A stretch of 64,000 nucleotides of DNA. Source: Stutzerimonas stutzeri (lineage in GTDB: Bacteria; Pseudomonadota; Gammaproteobacteria; Pseudomonadales; Pseudomonadaceae). The translations under genes and the position numbers were made by a program. The first letter of the stretch is position 1. Every line of letters starts with the position of its first letter. Positions 22,112-33,332 of the stretch are shown here, piece by piece. The DNA lies in the NCBI RefSeq assembly GCF_024448715.1, contig NZ_JAMOHZ010000012.1, positions 1 to 64,000 of the forward strand, given 5' to 3'. The notes under the pieces are model-generated. The model was not told the origin of the DNA and did not search any database. It saw only the letters and a list, made by a program, of their open reading frames with translations.

Positions 22112-23376
22112 GGTTTGTCCGTGCTGTCTTGCAGGGCGAAGAGCTCCTCGACGACGGTCAGGGCCTCCACACGCCCTTCGGCGGATAGTTTTTTCAGTTG
22201 TACGCTGGGTGCGTGCAGCAGCTTGTTGGTCAGCCCGCGAGCCAGCTGGGCCAGGGCATCCTCGGGCGTGCCGCCGTTAGCCAGCAGCCGCTGGGCCTTG
22301 AGCATTTCTTCGTCGCGAATGCGCTCGGCATGCTGCCGGTAGGCCTTGAGCACATCCACTGCCGCCAGCTCACGCAGCCGCGCCATGAACTCATCGGTGC
22401 CTGCAGCGACCAGCTCCTCGGCAGCCTGGGCAGCCCCCTGGCGACTCTTGAGATTCTCCGCGACCACTTCGTGTAGATCGTCGACGGTATAAAGGTAGAC
22501 ATCGCCCAGCTCGCCTACCTGCGCTTCTATATCGCGGGGCACGGCGATGTCGACCATGAACATAGGCTTGTGCTTACGCTTCTTCAGCGCCTGCTCGACG
22601 GCGCCCTTGCCGAGAATCGGCAACTGGCTGGCGGTGGAGCTGATGACAATGTCGCTGTTGTAGAGCTCCTGAGGAATATCAGCGAGGAGGATCGCATGCG
22701 CGCCGAACTGCTCAGCCAACGCACTGGCACGCTCGAGGGTACGGTTGGCAACCACGATGCGCTTCACGCCCTGCTCATGCAGATGGCGGGCAACCAGCGT
22801 GATGGTCTCGCCGGCGCCGATCAGCAGCGCCTGGCTGCGGTCGAGGTTGGCGAAAATCTGCTTCGCCAGGCTGACAGCGGCGAAGGCCACCGATACCGGG
22901 TTTTCGCCGATAGCCGTGTCGGTCCGCACGGTCTTGGCGGTACTGAAGGTCGCCTGAAACAGGCGCCCCAGCAGCGGCCCGACGCTGCCGGCCTCGCGCG
23001 CGACGGCGTAGGCGGATTTCATCTGCCCGAGAATTTGCGGCTCGCCGAGCACCATCGAATCCAGCCCGGAGGCGACGCGCATCATATGCCGTACCGCCTG
23101 GTCGTCGGTGTGCACATAGGCGCAGGCCTTGAGATCTTCCAGGCTCAGGCCGTGATAGTTGGCCAGCCAGGCCAGCACCATCTCGGCTTCGACCTGATCC
23201 TGCTGCAAGTACAGCTCGCTGCGGTTGCACGTCGACAGGATCGCCGCCTCACGCGTTGGCGTGACACGGCACAGTTGCTGCAGCGCCTCGACCATCTGCT
23301 CAGGCGTGAACGCCACACGCTCGCGCACGTCCACCGATGCGGTCTTGTGATTAATGCCAAGCGCGATGAAAGCCAT
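22108..23376 (-). CDS. hemA: Glutamyl-tRNA reductase
   Basis: First committed step of haem synthesis: reduces glutamyl-tRNA(Glu) to glutamate-1-semialdehyde. The true start is [13 protein letters not shown] at 23376 (422 residues); the open frame extends to 23607 but the extra part is not family sequence. STCNRSELY contains the catalytic cysteine. The NADPH fold is marked by LLIGAGET, and the helical dimerisation tail is complete. It overlaps prfA by four bases and is divergent from the TPR lipoprotein gene 180 bp away. Confidence 0.97.
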   Translation of the reverse strand: MAFIALGINHKTASVDVRERVAFTPEQMVEALQQLCRVTPTREAAILSTCNRSELYLQQDQVEAEMVLAWLANYHGLSLEDLKACAYVHTDDQAVRHMMRVASGLDSMVLGEPQILGQMKSAYAVAREAGSVGPLLGRLFQATFSTAKTVRTDTAIGENPVSVAFAAVSLAKQIFANLDRSQALLIGAGETITLVARHLHEQGVKRIVVANRTLERASALAEQFGAHAILLADIPQELYNSDIVISSTASQLPILGKGAVEQALKKRKHKPMFMVDIAVPRDIEAQVGELGDVYLYTVDDLHEVVAENLKSRQGAAQAAEELVAAGTDEFMARLRELAAVDVLKAYRQHAERIRDEEMLKAQRLLANGGTPEDALAQLARGLTNKLLHAPSVQLKKLSAEGRVEALTVVEELFALQDSTDKP

Positions 23377-23556
23377 GCAGGTCGCTGATTCGAAAACGGA
23401 GCGCGCGATTCTCCTACTTCGCCTGTCCCAGAACAACAGTTGCCCGTCATTGTCTGTACCTATCGAGCCGACCGAATCGCCTCGCAAGCCGGCCCATGTG
23501 CTTGCCTGACGGCTTGTGTCATCATGCCGCGACCGCAGATCAGCCTTATAATCCCT

Positions 23557-25284
23557 ATGAAAAAACTCCTCGTTATCAGCGCCGTCCTGTTTCTCGGTGG
23601 CTGCCAAAGCTTCATGCAGAGCGCTCCCGACAGCAGCCCGCCGGTCGAGGAAGCAACACCGGAACCTGCAAAAACGAGTCCTGGTGAATATGGATCTTTC
23701 AGCCGAGACACGCTTTACGCGCTACTGGTGGCCGAGCTGGCCGGCCAACGCAATCGCTTCGACATCGCCTTGGGTAGCTATGTGCAGCAGGCCAACGCGA
23801 CCCAGGATGCCGGCGTGGCCGAGCGCGGTTTCCGCATCGCCGAATACCTTGGTGCCGAGCAGGCTGCGCTGGATACCGCGATGATCTGGGCGAACAACGC
23901 ACCGGAGAATCTTGATGCCCAGCGCGTAGCGGCCGTGCAGTTGGCGCGCGCTGGGCGCTACGAAGAATCCATGGAATTCATGGAAAAGGTCCTGCAGGGC
24001 CAGGGCGATACCCACTTCGATTTCCTCGCCCTGTCGGCCGCCGAAACCGATCCGGACACGCGAACCGGTCTGTTGAACAGCTTCGACCAGCTGCTGGCCA
24101 AACACCCTGACAATGCGCAGCTAAAATTCGGCAAAGCCGTGTTGCTGCAGCAGGACGGACGCCCTGAAGAAGCGCTGGCGCTGCTCGAAGAGCAACCTGC
24201 CAATCAGCAGGAAATCCCGTCGATTCTGCTCCAGGCTCGATTGCTGCAGGTCCTCGAGCGCGGCAACGAAGCATTGCCGCTACTGGAGAAAAGCCTCGAC
24301 CAGCACCCCGAAGACAAGCGTCTGCGACTGACTTATGCACGACTATTGGTCGAACAGGACCGCCTCGACGAGGCCATGGGCGAGTTCGCCACGCTGGTCC
24401 AGCAATACCCCGACGATGACGACCTGCGCTTTTCCATGGCACTGGTGTGCCTCGAGGCTGAGGCCTGGCGCGAAGCGATCGTTTATCTGGAGGAGCTGAT
24501 CGAGCGCGGCAGCCACGTCGATGCCGCCAACTTCAACCTCGGTCGCGCCTATCACGAGATGGGCAAGCACGAGCAGGCGCTGGCCGCCTTCGCCAAGGTC
24601 GGCCCCGGCAACGAGTACTTGCCCGCGAAGCTGATGCAGGCCGAACTGCTTTTCTCTCTCGACCGCAGCCAGGAAGCCTCGCAGCTACTGGCGAACGCGC
24701 GCGATGAGCAGCCAGACTATGCGATCCAGCTGTACCTGATCGAGATCGAAGCGCTTTCCGGCCAGCAGCAGCTCGAAGAGGCCTGGCAGCTTGCCGAGCA
24801 AGCGTTGGAGCAATTCCCCGAAGACCTCAACCTTCTCTATACGCGGGCCATGATCGCCGAGAAGCGCGGCGACCTGGCACAGCTGGAACAGGATCTGCGC
24901 TTCATCATCGAGCGTGAACCGGACAACGCCATGGCAATTAACGCGCTCGGCTACACCCTGGCCGACCGCACCGACCGGTTTGAAGAAGCCCTTGCGCTTA
25001 TCGAGCAGGCCTACCGGCTCAATCCCGACGACGCGGCCATTCTCGACAGTCTCGGCTGGGTGAATTACCGGCTGGGCGATATCGCCGAAGCCGAGACCCA
25101 CCTGCGCAAGGCATATGAGCTTTTTCCGGACCATGAAATCGCCGCCCACCTGGGCGAAGTACTCTGGACGTCTGGCGAACAGCGTGAAGCACGGGCTATT
25201 TGGGACGAAGCCCTGAAACAACAGCCGGATAGCCAGATCCTCCGCGAAACCATCAAACGCCTGACAGGCTCGGAGAAACCCTGA
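23557..25284 (+). CDS. TPR-repeat outer-membrane lipoprotein
   Basis: A 575-residue lipoprotein. The start is [16 protein letters not shown] at 23557, where GGC is the lipobox and Cys16 the lipidated residue; the longer frame from 23440 would hide the signal. The rest is almost wholly tetratricopeptide repeats (for example [20 protein letters not shown] and [20 protein letters not shown]). Gene order TPR-lolB-ispE matches Pseudomonas. TPR lipoproteins scaffold envelope machines, but the partners of this one are unknown. Confidence 0.88.
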   Translation: MKKLLVISAVLFLGGCQSFMQSAPDSSPPVEEATPEPAKTSPGEYGSFSRDTLYALLVAELAGQRNRFDIALGSYVQQANATQDAGVAERGFRIAEYLGAEQAALDTAMIWANNAPENLDAQRVAAVQLARAGRYEESMEFMEKVLQGQGDTHFDFLALSAAETDPDTRTGLLNSFDQLLAKHPDNAQLKFGKAVLLQQDGRPEEALALLEEQPANQQEIPSILLQARLLQVLERGNEALPLLEKSLDQHPEDKRLRLTYARLLVEQDRLDEAMGEFATLVQQYPDDDDLRFSMALVCLEAEAWREAIVYLEELIERGSHVDAANFNLGRAYHEMGKHEQALAAFAKVGPGNEYLPAKLMQAELLFSLDRSQEASQLLANARDEQPDYAIQLYLIEIEALSGQQQLEEAWQLAEQALEQFPEDLNLLYTRAMIAEKRGDLAQLEQDLRFIIEREPDNAMAINALGYTLADRTDRFEEALALIEQAYRLNPDDAAILDSLGWVNYRLGDIAEAETHLRKAYELFPDHEIAAHLGEVLWTSGEQREARAIWDEALKQQPDSQILRETIKRLTGSEKP

Positions 25285-25287
25285 CCC

Positions 25288-25908
25288 ATGAAGCTGATGC
25301 GAAATCTGCTGATTCCTGCTCTCGCTCTGCTGCTCGCCGGTTGTGCCGGCCTCGGCCCACAGGAGTCCGTCGAAGGCCCCGGAAGTGCAGAAGATTGGAA
25401 GACTCACAAAGCGCGCATCAGCGAAATCGATGGTTGGCAAATCAACGGCAAGATCGGCATTCGTGCGCCTCAGAACTCCGGCAGCGGCACTCTCTTCTGG
25501 CTGCAGCGCCAAGATTATTTCGACATTCGCCTGTCCGGCCCGCTTGGCCGCGGCGCCACGCGCCTGACTGGCCGACCGGATGCAGTGGCGCTGGAAGTGG
25601 CAGGCCAAGGGCGCTTCGAAGCGGAGTCACCAGAGGCACTGGTGGAAAGCCAGCTCGGTTGGCAGTTGCCGGTCTCGAATCTGCTCTGGTGGATCCGCGG
25701 CCTCCCCGCCCCGGACAGCCGCAGCCGCGTCGCGCTCGACAGCGATGGACGCCTCGCCAATCTCCAGCAGGACGGCTGGGACGTGCAGTATCTCGGCTAT
25801 ATCGAGGAGGACGGTTTCATGCTGCCATCGCGCATCAAACTGGTAGGCCGAGACCTGCAGATCACGCTCGTGGTCAAGGACTGGCATCCGCGCCAGCTCG
25901 GCCACTAA
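25288..25908 (+). CDS. lolB: Outer-membrane lipoprotein receptor LolB
   Basis: Accepts lipoproteins from LolA and inserts them into the outer membrane. 206 residues with lipobox LLLAGC. Typical motifs are [13 protein letters not shown] and the [13 protein letters not shown] region that forms the hydrophobic barrel. It starts three bases after the TPR gene, and its stop overlaps the ispE start (TAATG), giving a tight three-gene unit. Confidence 0.95.
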   Translation: MKLMRNLLIPALALLLAGCAGLGPQESVEGPGSAEDWKTHKARISEIDGWQINGKIGIRAPQNSGSGTLFWLQRQDYFDIRLSGPLGRGATRLTGRPDAVALEVAGQGRFEAESPEALVESQLGWQLPVSNLLWWIRGLPAPDSRSRVALDSDGRLANLQQDGWDVQYLGYIEEDGFMLPSRIKLVGRDLQITLVVKDWHPRQLGH

Positions 25909-26768
25909 TGGACGAGCTGACCTTACCGGCTCCAGCCAAGCTCAACCTGATGCTGCATGTTCTTGGCCGCCGTGCCGATGGCTATCACGAACTGCAGACG
26001 CTGTTCCAGTTCCTCGACCATGGCGATGAATTGACCTTCACGCCACGCGCAGACGCTCAGATTCACCTGCACACCGAACTGCCCGGTGTCGATCATGACA
26101 ACAACCTGATCGTGCGTGCAGCTCGCCTGCTGCAGAGCCATAGCGGTAGCGGCCAGGGCGCCGATATACAACTGATCAAACGTTTGCCCATGGGCGGCGG
26201 CATCGGTGGCGGCAGTTCCGATGCCGCAACTACCCTACTCGGCCTCGATCATCTCTGGCGAACGCACCTGGGCGAGGATCGTCTGGCAAAGATCGGGCTG
26301 CTGTTGGGTGCCGACGTGCCGGTGTTTGTGCGCGGTCGCGCGGCCTTTGCCGAAGGGATTGGCGAGCGCTTGCAACCGGTCGAATTAAGTGAACCCTGGT
26401 TCCTCGTCATCGCCCCGCAAGTCTCTGTTAGTACAGCAGAAATATTTTCCGACCCAGAGTTGACACGCAATACCCCGGCCATTACAGTTCGCAGCCTTCT
26501 TGCAGGGGGTGGTCATAACGACTGCCAGCCGGTGGTCGAAAAGCGCTATCCAGCAGTACGTAACGCTTTGAGCTTGTTGAATAATTTTGTTCCAGCAAGC
26601 ATGACCGGCACTGGAGCTTGTGTGTTTGGGAGCTTTCCAAACAAAGGCGAGGCTGATAAAGTCTGCCGCCAACTTCCAGCCGATATGCCAGGTTTCGTGG
26701 CCCAGGGTCGCAACATTTCGATGCTGCACCGAAAGCTCGAGCAAATGGCGCAGGAAGTGAATGCCTAG
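25908..26768 (+). CDS. ispE: 4-diphosphocytidyl-2-C-methyl-D-erythritol kinase
   Basis: GHMP kinase of the non-mevalonate isoprenoid pathway. 286 residues from the ATG at 25908. The ATP-binding GHMP motif is [15 protein letters not shown], the N-terminal [16 protein letters not shown] is family-specific, and the C-terminal [13 protein letters not shown] is present. The last third (26,400-26,770) is somewhat more A/T rich than the rest, but the frame is intact. Two tRNA-Gln genes follow immediately. Confidence 0.96.
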   Translation: MDELTLPAPAKLNLMLHVLGRRADGYHELQTLFQFLDHGDELTFTPRADAQIHLHTELPGVDHDNNLIVRAARLLQSHSGSGQGADIQLIKRLPMGGGIGGGSSDAATTLLGLDHLWRTHLGEDRLAKIGLLLGADVPVFVRGRAAFAEGIGERLQPVELSEPWFLVIAPQVSVSTAEIFSDPELTRNTPAITVRSLLAGGGHNDCQPVVEKRYPAVRNALSLLNNFVPASMTGTGACVFGSFPNKGEADKVCRQLPADMPGFVAQGRNISMLHRKLEQMAQEVNA

Positions 26769-26786
26769 CATTCGGTTGTACGATAC

Positions 26787-26861
26787 AGGGGCGTCGCCAA
26801 GCGGTAAGGCACCAGGTTTTGATCCTGGCATGCGTTGGTTCGAATCCAGCCGCCCCTGCCA
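26787..26861 (+). tRNA. tRNA-Gln (anticodon TTG), copy 1
   Basis: A 75-nt cloverleaf with encoded CCA. The acceptor AGGGGCG pairs with CGCCCCT. The anticodon stem CCAGG/CCTGG encloses TTTTGAT with anticodon TTG. The T-arm is GTTGG-TTCGAAT-CCAGC. It lies 18 bp after ispE, a position known from other Pseudomonas. Confidence 0.97.
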
Positions 26862-26908
26862 CAACCCTCAGGGTTCGTACGATTGCTGCACATTCAGGTT
26901 GAATCTAC

Positions 26909-26983
26909 AGGGGCGTCGCCAAGCGGTAAGGCACCAGGTTTTGATCCTGGCATGCGTTGGTTCGAATCCAGCCGCCCCTGCCA
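26909..26983 (+). tRNA. tRNA-Gln (anticodon TTG), copy 2
   Basis: Identical in sequence to the copy at 26787, separated from it by 47 bp. The pair is probably processed from one transcript ending at the terminator at 26994. Confidence 0.97.
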
Positions 26984-26993
26984 TACACTTGAG

Positions 26994-27031
26994 AGCTGTT
27001 CAAAAAGCCTGGCCTTTTGAACAGCTTTTTG
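26994..27031 (+). terminator. Terminator after the tRNA-Gln pair
   Basis: AGCTGTTCAAAA and TTTTGAACAGCT form a 12-bp stem followed by TTTTT. It separates the tRNAs from prs. Confidence 0.9.
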
Positions 27032-27065
27032 TTTCATCGGATCCACCCTCAGGCAGGTACTGCGC

Positions 27066-28007
27066 GTGTCCAAGATGATGGTCTTCACGGGGAACGCCAA
27101 CCCCGACCTGGCCCGGCGTGTTGTACGTCAGCTGCATATTCCCCTCGGTGATGCCTACGTCGGAAAATTCTCCGACGGCGAAATCAGTGTCGAGATCAAC
27201 GAGAACGTTCGCGGTAAGGACGTGTTCCTGATTCAACCGACCTGCGCTCCCACCAATGACAACCTGATGGAACTGGTAGTGATGGCTGATGCCTTCCGCC
27301 GTTCCTCTGCCACCCGCATCACGGCAGTCATTCCCTACTTTGGTTACGCCCGCCAGGATCGCCGCCCGCGCTCCGCACGAGTGCCGATCAGCGCCAAGGT
27401 CGTGGCCGACATGCTCGATGTGGTGGGTGTCAACCGCGTCCTTACCGTCGACCTGCACGCCGATCAGATCCAGGGCTTCTTCGACATGCCCGTAGACAAC
27501 ATCTACGGCTCGCCGGTCCTGGTGGACGACATTCAGGCTCAGCGATTCGAGAACCTGATGATCGTTTCCCCTGATATTGGCGGTGTGGTGCGTGCTCGCG
27601 CCGTGGCCAAGTCGCTGGGTGTGGATCTGGCGATCATCGACAAGCGCCGCCCAAAGGCCAACCAGTCCGAAGTGATGCACATCATTGGTGACATCGAAGG
27701 TCGGACCTGCATCCTCGTCGATGACATGGTCGATACTGCTGGCACTCTGTGCCACGCAGCAACTGCTCTGAAAGATCATGGCGCTTCAAAGGTCTACGCG
27801 TATTGCACTCATCCGATTCTGTCGGGCCGCGCCATCGAGAACATCGACGGCTCGGTTCTCGACGAACTGGTGGTGACCAATACCATTCCGCTGTCCGCAG
27901 CGGCGCAAGCTTGTACCCGTATTCGCCAATTGGACATCGCGCCAATGGTGGCTGAAGCGGTTCGCCGCATCAGCAATGCTGAATCGATCAGTGCGATGTT
28001 CCGCTAA
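27066..28007 (+). CDS. prs: Ribose-phosphate pyrophosphokinase
   Basis: Makes PRPP from ribose-5-phosphate and ATP, the donor used by hpt and upp earlier in this window. 313 residues with a GTG start (GTGTCCAAG, giving [10 protein letters not shown]). The PRPP-binding motif is [14 protein letters not shown]. The flexible-loop [18 protein letters not shown] and the [11 protein letters not shown] signature are intact. Monocistronic, closed by the terminator at 28042. Confidence 0.97.
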   Translation: MSKMMVFTGNANPDLARRVVRQLHIPLGDAYVGKFSDGEISVEINENVRGKDVFLIQPTCAPTNDNLMELVVMADAFRRSSATRITAVIPYFGYARQDRRPRSARVPISAKVVADMLDVVGVNRVLTVDLHADQIQGFFDMPVDNIYGSPVLVDDIQAQRFENLMIVSPDIGGVVRARAVAKSLGVDLAIIDKRRPKANQSEVMHIIGDIEGRTCILVDDMVDTAGTLCHAATALKDHGASKVYAYCTHPILSGRAIENIDGSVLDELVVTNTIPLSAAAQACTRIRQLDIAPMVAEAVRRISNAESISAMFR

Positions 28008-28041
28008 GGCGAAAGCCTGGCCATTCGCGCAGACGAAAATG

Positions 28042-28067
28042 TGCCCCGCCTCGTGCGGGGCTTTTTG
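28042..28067 (+). terminator. Terminator after prs
   Basis: GCCCCGC and GCGGGGC with a short loop, followed by TTTTT; lies between prs and rplY. Confidence 0.88.
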
Positions 28068-28130
28068 CCCAACCACCCGGTAGTGCTGGTCGCAAGCACT
28101 TCGGGCGCGTTGTTATCCTGGAGAAACACA

Positions 28131-28748
28131 ATGACTGATTTCACTCTGAATGCCCAAGTGCGTTCCGACCTGGGGAAAGGTGCGAGCCGCCGCCTGCGTC
28201 GTAACGCCAGCCTCGTCCCAGCCGTAATCTACGGTGGCGACAAGGCCCCACAGTCCATCAGCCTGCTGCTTAAAGACCTGGCCAAGATGCTAGAAACCGA
28301 AGCATCTTTCAGTCACGTCCTGACCCTGAACGTCGATGGCCAGAACGAATCCGTTCTGATCAAGGCGCTGCAGCGTCATCCGGCCAAGGGCTTCGTCCTG
28401 CACGCTGACTTCGTCCGCGTCGTTGAAGGCCACAAGCTGACCGCTACCGTTCCGCTGCACTTCATCAACCAGGAAAGCTCGGTTGGCGTGAAGAAGCAGG
28501 GTGGCGAAATCCTGCACAACATCAACGAAGTGGAAGTGTCCTGCATGCCGCAGGATCTGCCGGAGTTCATCGAAGTCGACATGGCCAACGTCGAAGTCGG
28601 TCAGGTACTGCACATGACCGACCTCAAGCTGCCGAAAGGTGTTGAGCTGGTCGCCCTGGCTCATGGCAGCGACCTGCCGGTTGCCAACGTTCATGCGCCG
28701 CGCGTGAACAAGGAAGACACTCCGAAAGAAGAAGGCGCTGCCGAGTAA
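28131..28748 (+). CDS. rplY: 50S ribosomal protein L25 (Ctc/TL5 form)
   Basis: Binds 5S rRNA. 205 residues, the long form with a C-terminal Ctc domain. Start ATG at 28131 preceded by CTGGAG; the frame upstream to 28041 is not used. The N-terminus carries the [13 protein letters not shown] signature. The tail is acidic ([11 protein letters not shown]). Probably co-transcribed with pth, 34 bp away. Confidence 0.95.
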   Translation: MTDFTLNAQVRSDLGKGASRRLRRNASLVPAVIYGGDKAPQSISLLLKDLAKMLETEASFSHVLTLNVDGQNESVLIKALQRHPAKGFVLHADFVRVVEGHKLTATVPLHFINQESSVGVKKQGGEILHNINEVEVSCMPQDLPEFIEVDMANVEVGQVLHMTDLKLPKGVELVALAHGSDLPVANVHAPRVNKEDTPKEEGAAE

Positions 28749-28782
28749 TCCACTCGCCATCACCTGAGGAAGGGCCTCTGTC

Positions 28783-29367
28783 GTGACTGCCGTTAAACTG
28801 ATCGTCGGCCTGGGTAACCCAGGCCCTGAATACGACCAGACCCGGCATAACGCAGGGGCCCTTTTCGTTGAGCGTCTGGCTGCCCATAAGGGCGTCAATC
28901 TCAGCGTCGATCGCAAATACTTTGGTCTGGTCGGCAAATTTCGCCATCAGGACGAAGACATCCGCCTGTTGATTCCCACCACCTTCATGAACCGCAGCGG
29001 TCAGGCGGTGGCGGCACTGGCCGGATTTTTCCGAATTCCTCCCGAGTCCATCCTGGTTGCCCACGATGAACTCGACATGCCTCCAGGCATTGCCAAGCTC
29101 AAGCAGAGTGGCGGCCATGGCGGGCACAACGGGCTTCGCGACATCATTGCCAAGCTCGGCAATCAGAACAACTTCTACCGCCTGCGTCTGGGCATTGGCC
29201 ATCCCGGGCATAGCAGCCTGGTGACCGGCTACGTACTGGGACGTGCGCCGCAGACAGAACGCGAGAAGCTCGACGCCAGCATCGATTTCACCTTCGACGT
29301 GCTGCCGGAAATCCTCGCTGGCGACTGGACGCGCGCGATGCAGCGCCTGCATAGCCAGAAGGCCTGA
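28783..29367 (+). CDS. pth: Peptidyl-tRNA hydrolase
   Basis: Frees tRNA from prematurely released peptidyl-tRNA. 194 residues with a GTG start at 28783. Active-site elements are [17 protein letters not shown] (with the catalytic His), FMNRSG, and HDELDMPPG; the [12 protein letters not shown] motif is intact. It lies between rplY and ychF, as in most pseudomonads. Confidence 0.96.
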   Translation: MTAVKLIVGLGNPGPEYDQTRHNAGALFVERLAAHKGVNLSVDRKYFGLVGKFRHQDEDIRLLIPTTFMNRSGQAVAALAGFFRIPPESILVAHDELDMPPGIAKLKQSGGHGGHNGLRDIIAKLGNQNNFYRLRLGIGHPGHSSLVTGYVLGRAPQTEREKLDASIDFTFDVLPEILAGDWTRAMQRLHSQKA

Positions 29368-29499
29368 AGCGCGGGCACGCAAGACAAGGCAACGGCTGAG
29401 CAGGACGGCTGCAATAGAGCGCATCCCGAGGCCGTTTAACGCAGTTTGGCAAAATGCCGGCAGCTCTTTGACTGCCAGCAACACCGAGGCAAAGACACC

Positions 29500-30600
29500 A
29501 TGGGATTCAATTGCGGCATCGTCGGCCTGCCCAACGTCGGCAAGTCCACCCTGTTCAACGCGCTGACCAAGTCCGGTATCGCTGCGGAAAACTTTCCTTT
29601 CTGCACCATCGAGCCGAACAGCGGTATCGTGCCGATGCCTGATCCGCGCCTGCAGGCTCTCGCTGAAATCGTCAAACCAGAGCGCGTGATCCCGACCACA
29701 ATGGAGTTCGTCGATATCGCCGGCCTCGTCGAAGGCGCGTCCAAAGGCGAAGGTCTGGGCAATAAGTTTCTGGCCAACATCCGCGAGACCGATGCCATCG
29801 CCCACGTGGTGCGGTGCTTTGAAGACGAAAACGTCATCCACGTCTCCAACTCGGTCGATCCCAAGCGCGACATCGAGATCATCGAACTGGAACTGATCTT
29901 CGCTGACCTCGACAGCTGCGAGAAGCAACTGCAGCGCGTGACCCGCAACGCCAAGGGCGGCGACAAGGAAGCGGTTGCGCAGAAAGCGCTACTGGAAAAA
30001 CTGATCCCCCACTTCACCGAAGGCAAGCCGGCCCGCACGTTGCTGAAGAAGCTGGGTGATGAAGAGATTCAGTTGGCCAAAGGTTTCCACCTGCTGACCA
30101 GCAAGCCGGTGATGTACATCGCCAACGTTGCCGAAGACGGCTTCGAAAACAACCCGCATCTGGACGTGGTCAACGCCATCGCCGCTGAAGAAGGCGCTGT
30201 CGTGGTTCCGGTGTGCAACAAGATCGAAGCGGAAATCGCCGAGCTGGACGATGGCGAGGAAAAGGACATGTTCCTCGAGTCCCTCGGCCTCGAAGAGCCC
30301 GGCCTGAACCGCGTGATCCGCGCTGGTTATGAGCTGCTCAACCTGCAGACGTACTTCACCGCTGGCGTGAAGGAAGTTCGTGCCTGGACCGTCAAGATCG
30401 GTGCCACCGCTCCGCAGGCCGCCGCTGTGATTCACACCGATTTCGAGAAAGGCTTCATCCGCGCCGAAGTCATCGCCTATAACGAATTCATTCAGTACAA
30501 GGGCGAAGCCGGGGCCAAAGAAGCCGGTAAATGGCGCCTGGAAGGCAAGGAATATATCGTCAAGGACGGCGACGTGATGCACTTCCGTTTCAACGTCTAA
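29500..30600 (+). CDS. ychF: Redox-regulated ATPase YchF (Obg family)
   Basis: P-loop ATPase of the OLA1/YchF group, 366 residues from [17 protein letters not shown] at 29500. The G1 motif is [14 protein letters not shown] replaces the guanine-specific NKxD, consistent with ATP use. A TGS domain forms the C-terminus, ending VMHFRFNV. It associates with ribosomes and affects oxidative stress responses in the family. A strong terminator follows. Confidence 0.96.
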   Translation: MGFNCGIVGLPNVGKSTLFNALTKSGIAAENFPFCTIEPNSGIVPMPDPRLQALAEIVKPERVIPTTMEFVDIAGLVEGASKGEGLGNKFLANIRETDAIAHVVRCFEDENVIHVSNSVDPKRDIEIIELELIFADLDSCEKQLQRVTRNAKGGDKEAVAQKALLEKLIPHFTEGKPARTLLKKLGDEEIQLAKGFHLLTSKPVMYIANVAEDGFENNPHLDVVNAIAAEEGAVVVPVCNKIEAEIAELDDGEEKDMFLESLGLEEPGLNRVIRAGYELLNLQTYFTAGVKEVRAWTVKIGATAPQAAAVIHTDFEKGFIRAEVIAYNEFIQYKGEAGAKEAGKWRLEGKEYIVKDGDVMHFRFNV

Positions 30601-30643
30601 GCGAAACTGGATCGATGATTTGATCCAGGCATCAGAAAAAAGA

Positions 30644-30668
30644 AGCCCTGCCCAAGCAGGGCTTTTTG
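30644..30668 (+). terminator. Terminator after ychF
   Basis: AGCCCTGC and GCAGGGCT around a short loop, followed by TTTTTGCTTTTTT. Confidence 0.92.
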
Positions 30669-30825
30669 CTTTTTTTAGCTTCCCGTTCGGACTGGATAAA
30701 GCACGAACTGCCGCGCCTGCACCGCTTGTTTGCCTGACGACTGGCACCAAATCCAATCGTCGATTGGGGAATATTCGTCCCGCTTATCGGTCGGAACAGG
30801 CAGACTTGCCGAAGCCGGAGCCCTG

Positions 30826-31524
30826 ATGAACAGCCTCACCGAACCGCCGCTACAGTATCTAGACGATGACTTTTTCGACCGGGACGCCCAGACCGTTGCC
30901 CAGGAGCTGCTGGGCACCGTGATTCGCCATTGTGTCGACGGGTTGTGGCTGTCGGCGCGCATCATCGAGACCGAGGCCTATTACGTCGACGAAAAGGCCA
31001 GCCACTCATCCCTGGGCTACAGCCCTTCACGCCGAGCAATGTTTATGCCGGCCGGGCACCTCTACCTTTATTACTCACGCGGTGGCGATTCACTGAACTT
31101 CAGCGTCCAGGGTGAAGGCAATGCGGTATGCATCAAGGCCGGCTACCCCTGGGTCGACTCGCTTTCCTGCGAAGAATCCATTGAACGTATGCGTACCAAC
31201 AGCCCGGCCGCAGCCGGAGGCCCTCGTCCACTGACTCGCCTCTGCTCCGGCCAGACGCTGCTGTGCAAGGCGCTCGGCCTGACCGTAACGGAATGGAACG
31301 CCCGACGCATGGACCCCGCTCGGCTGCGCGTGGACGACATCGGCGCGCGACCGGACATCGTCCAAACCACCCGCCTCGGCATTCCGAAGGGACGCGACGA
31401 GCATTTGCCCTATCGCTTCGTCGATGCCGGATTCGCCGCGCACTGCACACGTAATCCGCTGCGCCGCGGACAGCTGGAAGGCGAAGACTACGTAATGATG
31501 CGCCGCGAATTGTTGGCGAGCTGA
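30826..31524 (+). CDS. DNA-3-methyladenine glycosylase (Mpg/AAG family)
   Basis: Base-excision repair enzyme removing alkylated purines. 232 residues from MNSLTEPPLQYLDDDFFDRD at 30826 (GGAG just upstream). Family elements are VAQELLGTVI, ARIIETEAYYVDEKASHS (with the catalytic Glu in the family), and MFMPAGHLYLYYSRG. It lies between the ychF terminator and a convergent metallophosphoesterase gene. Confidence 0.9.
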   Translation: MNSLTEPPLQYLDDDFFDRDAQTVAQELLGTVIRHCVDGLWLSARIIETEAYYVDEKASHSSLGYSPSRRAMFMPAGHLYLYYSRGGDSLNFSVQGEGNAVCIKAGYPWVDSLSCEESIERMRTNSPAAAGGPRPLTRLCSGQTLLCKALGLTVTEWNARRMDPARLRVDDIGARPDIVQTTRLGIPKGRDEHLPYRFVDAGFAAHCTRNPLRRGQLEGEDYVMMRRELLAS

Positions 31525-31530
31525 GAAAGG

Positions 31531-32646
31531 CTATCCGGCGCTGACCAGACGAATGCGGGTGATTTCCGATGGTGCGCCGAAACGCAGCGGAGGTCCCCAG
31601 TAGCCGGTGCCGCGGCTGATGTAGATCTGCATCTCTCCGACGCGCTGCAGCCCCGCCACCCACGGCTGTTGCCAACGCACAAAGTGCATCCACGGCCAGA
31701 ACTGTCCGCCATGGGTGTGTCCGGATAGCTGCAGATCGCAGCCCACCTCCAGCGCGGCCTTCGCCGACCGCGGCTGGTGCGCCAGCAAAATGCGCGGCAC
31801 ATCGACTGGCGCGCCAGCAAAGGCCGCTACCGGATCACTTTTATGGTTGGGCCTGAACAGCTCGGCTGAATAATCCGCGATGCCTGCCAGCACCAACTGC
31901 GCCCCAGCGTGCTCTAGCAGCTCATGACGATTGAGCAATACCCTCATGTCCAGCCGCTCGAATTCGGCGATCCAGCTGTCCGCACCGGAGTAGTACTCGT
32001 GATTGCCGGTGACCACGTAAACGCCGTGACGCGCCCGTAGCTGCGCTAGTGGGGCGATGTCGTCGGCCAGATCGGCAACACTGCCGTCCACCAAGTCGCC
32101 AGTGATAACGATTAGATCAGGCGAAAGCTCATTGACCCGCTTCACGATCGCATCGATATAACCCTGCTTGATCGTCGGGCCCACATGGATATCGCTGAGT
32201 TGGACGACGCTAAATCCGTCCAGCGCGACAGGCAGATTGCGCATGGCGATGTCGCGCTCGATCACCCGAGCCGTGCGCCGCGCGTTCAGCACGCCGAACA
32301 GCGTCACCGCCAGCACGGCGGCGATAACGGACAGAGCCGATCCCTGCGTAAAACCTGCCGACTCCCAGCCCAGCAGCGATGCCAGCGTGAGAACGAAGGC
32401 ACGAACCAGCGATAAAACCGCCAGGCTTGAAAAGATCCCCATGGCCAGCAATCCGGACCACGCCAACAACGCGCTACCCGAACCTCGTACCAGCACGCCG
32501 TACCGCATCAGAACGGCCGAAAGCGTGAGATACAACCAAGCCAGAACGCTGCCGGGCAGACCGAGCGATAAATCCGGAATCAGCGTGACGCCAACGAACA
32601 CATGCAGGCCAATCAACAGCACTCCAACCAACAACCGCCTGTTCAT
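31531..32646 (-). CDS. Membrane-anchored calcineurin-like metallophosphoesterase
   Basis: 371 residues. Four hydrophobic segments in the first 120 residues anchor the protein in the inner membrane. The rest is a calcineurin-type phosphoesterase with all metal motifs: SDIHVG, GDLVDG, GNHEYY and SGHTHGGQFWP. The family includes YkuE/YaeI-type phosphodiesterases acting on UDP-sugar lipids and similar substrates; the substrate here cannot be told. Its stop is 6 bp from the end of the convergent glycosylase gene. Confidence 0.88.
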   Translation of the reverse strand: MNRRLLVGVLLIGLHVFVGVTLIPDLSLGLPGSVLAWLYLTLSAVLMRYGVLVRGSGSALLAWSGLLAMGIFSSLAVLSLVRAFVLTLASLLGWESAGFTQGSALSVIAAVLAVTLFGVLNARRTARVIERDIAMRNLPVALDGFSVVQLSDIHVGPTIKQGYIDAIVKRVNELSPDLIVITGDLVDGSVADLADDIAPLAQLRARHGVYVVTGNHEYYSGADSWIAEFERLDMRVLLNRHELLEHAGAQLVLAGIADYSAELFRPNHKSDPVAAFAGAPVDVPRILLAHQPRSAKAALEVGCDLQLSGHTHGGQFWPWMHFVRWQQPWVAGLQRVGEMQIYISRGTGYWGPPLRFGAPSEITRIRLVSAG

Positions 32647-33067
32647 GCATCATCTCTCTTAGCAAAGGGGGACACGCCTGGATGCCCTGCCTGGTTAACA
32701 GCGGGCGTCTAGCTGGTTTTTGGATGAGTTCGGGAATCGATCACGCGAGCCGTTGTGCCGCTTGGCATCGTGAAATCCCCATCGCGCTCGCGGCAAATGA
32801 TGTCATGGGTCGGTGAACTGCAGTGCCAGCTCGAAGGCTGGAAGCGCAGCCATTGCGAGCTAGCCGGACATGGTCACTTCGCAAACAAGCGCACGGCGCC
32901 TACCCGCGTCCCCACGCCGGAGCGTGGGTACGATCAGTGCGGATCTAACATCGATGGTGACCGATGGTTCCCACGCTCCCGCGTGGGAACCGCTTATGGG
33001 ACCGTTCCAGGGTCACGCCATTGCACCCTCAACAGGGCGCCGAGCCCGCTAGCCAGTACAACGAACG
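32647..33067. other. Intergenic region with two REP-like palindromes
   Basis: No gene is supported. It holds two related palindromic elements, CCCACGCCGGAGCGTGGG near 32,915 and GTTCCCACGC/GCGTGGGAAC near 32,963, which together look like a REP doublet of the kind scattered between pseudomonad genes. Confidence 0.6.
32963..32991. repeat. REP-like palindrome
   Basis: GGTTCCCACGC and GCGTGGGAACC separated by a few bases make a strong stem. A second, shorter version of the same core (CCCACGC/GCGTGGG) is 50 bp upstream. Confidence 0.6.
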
Positions 33068-33262
33068 TTACATCACACCCGGATCTGGCATCGGGTCCGG
33101 TGGCGGCGGCTCTTTTTCCAGCTGTTCGAGTATCTCATTGGGCAGGGTGTCGCCGTCGTCCAGTTCGGTATCACTTTCGGCGTCGTCGAGATCGTTCAGG
33201 GGCGATTCGTCCGCAAGCCAGGGGTACAGCAGCGGATCGCTTGGGAAGTTAAGGCTCAGCAT
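33068..33262 (-). CDS. Small acidic hypothetical protein
   Basis: A 64-residue frame starting MLSLNFPSDPLLYPWL. It is very rich in Asp and Glu (LDDAESDTELDDGDTLP) with a proline-rich tail. A GAGGAC ribosome-like site lies eight bases before the ATG. No signal or membrane segment. I do not recognise a family; composition and start context favour a real gene over chance, but support is moderate. Confidence 0.5.
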   Translation of the reverse strand: MLSLNFPSDPLLYPWLADESPLNDLDDAESDTELDDGDTLPNEILEQLEKEPPPPDPMPDPGVM

Positions 33263-33332
33263 GGTCGTGTCCTCGCAAATAGGCCTGCAATGTTAGGCAG
33301 GGTCATGCATGCATGGTTCGGACCGATCATCC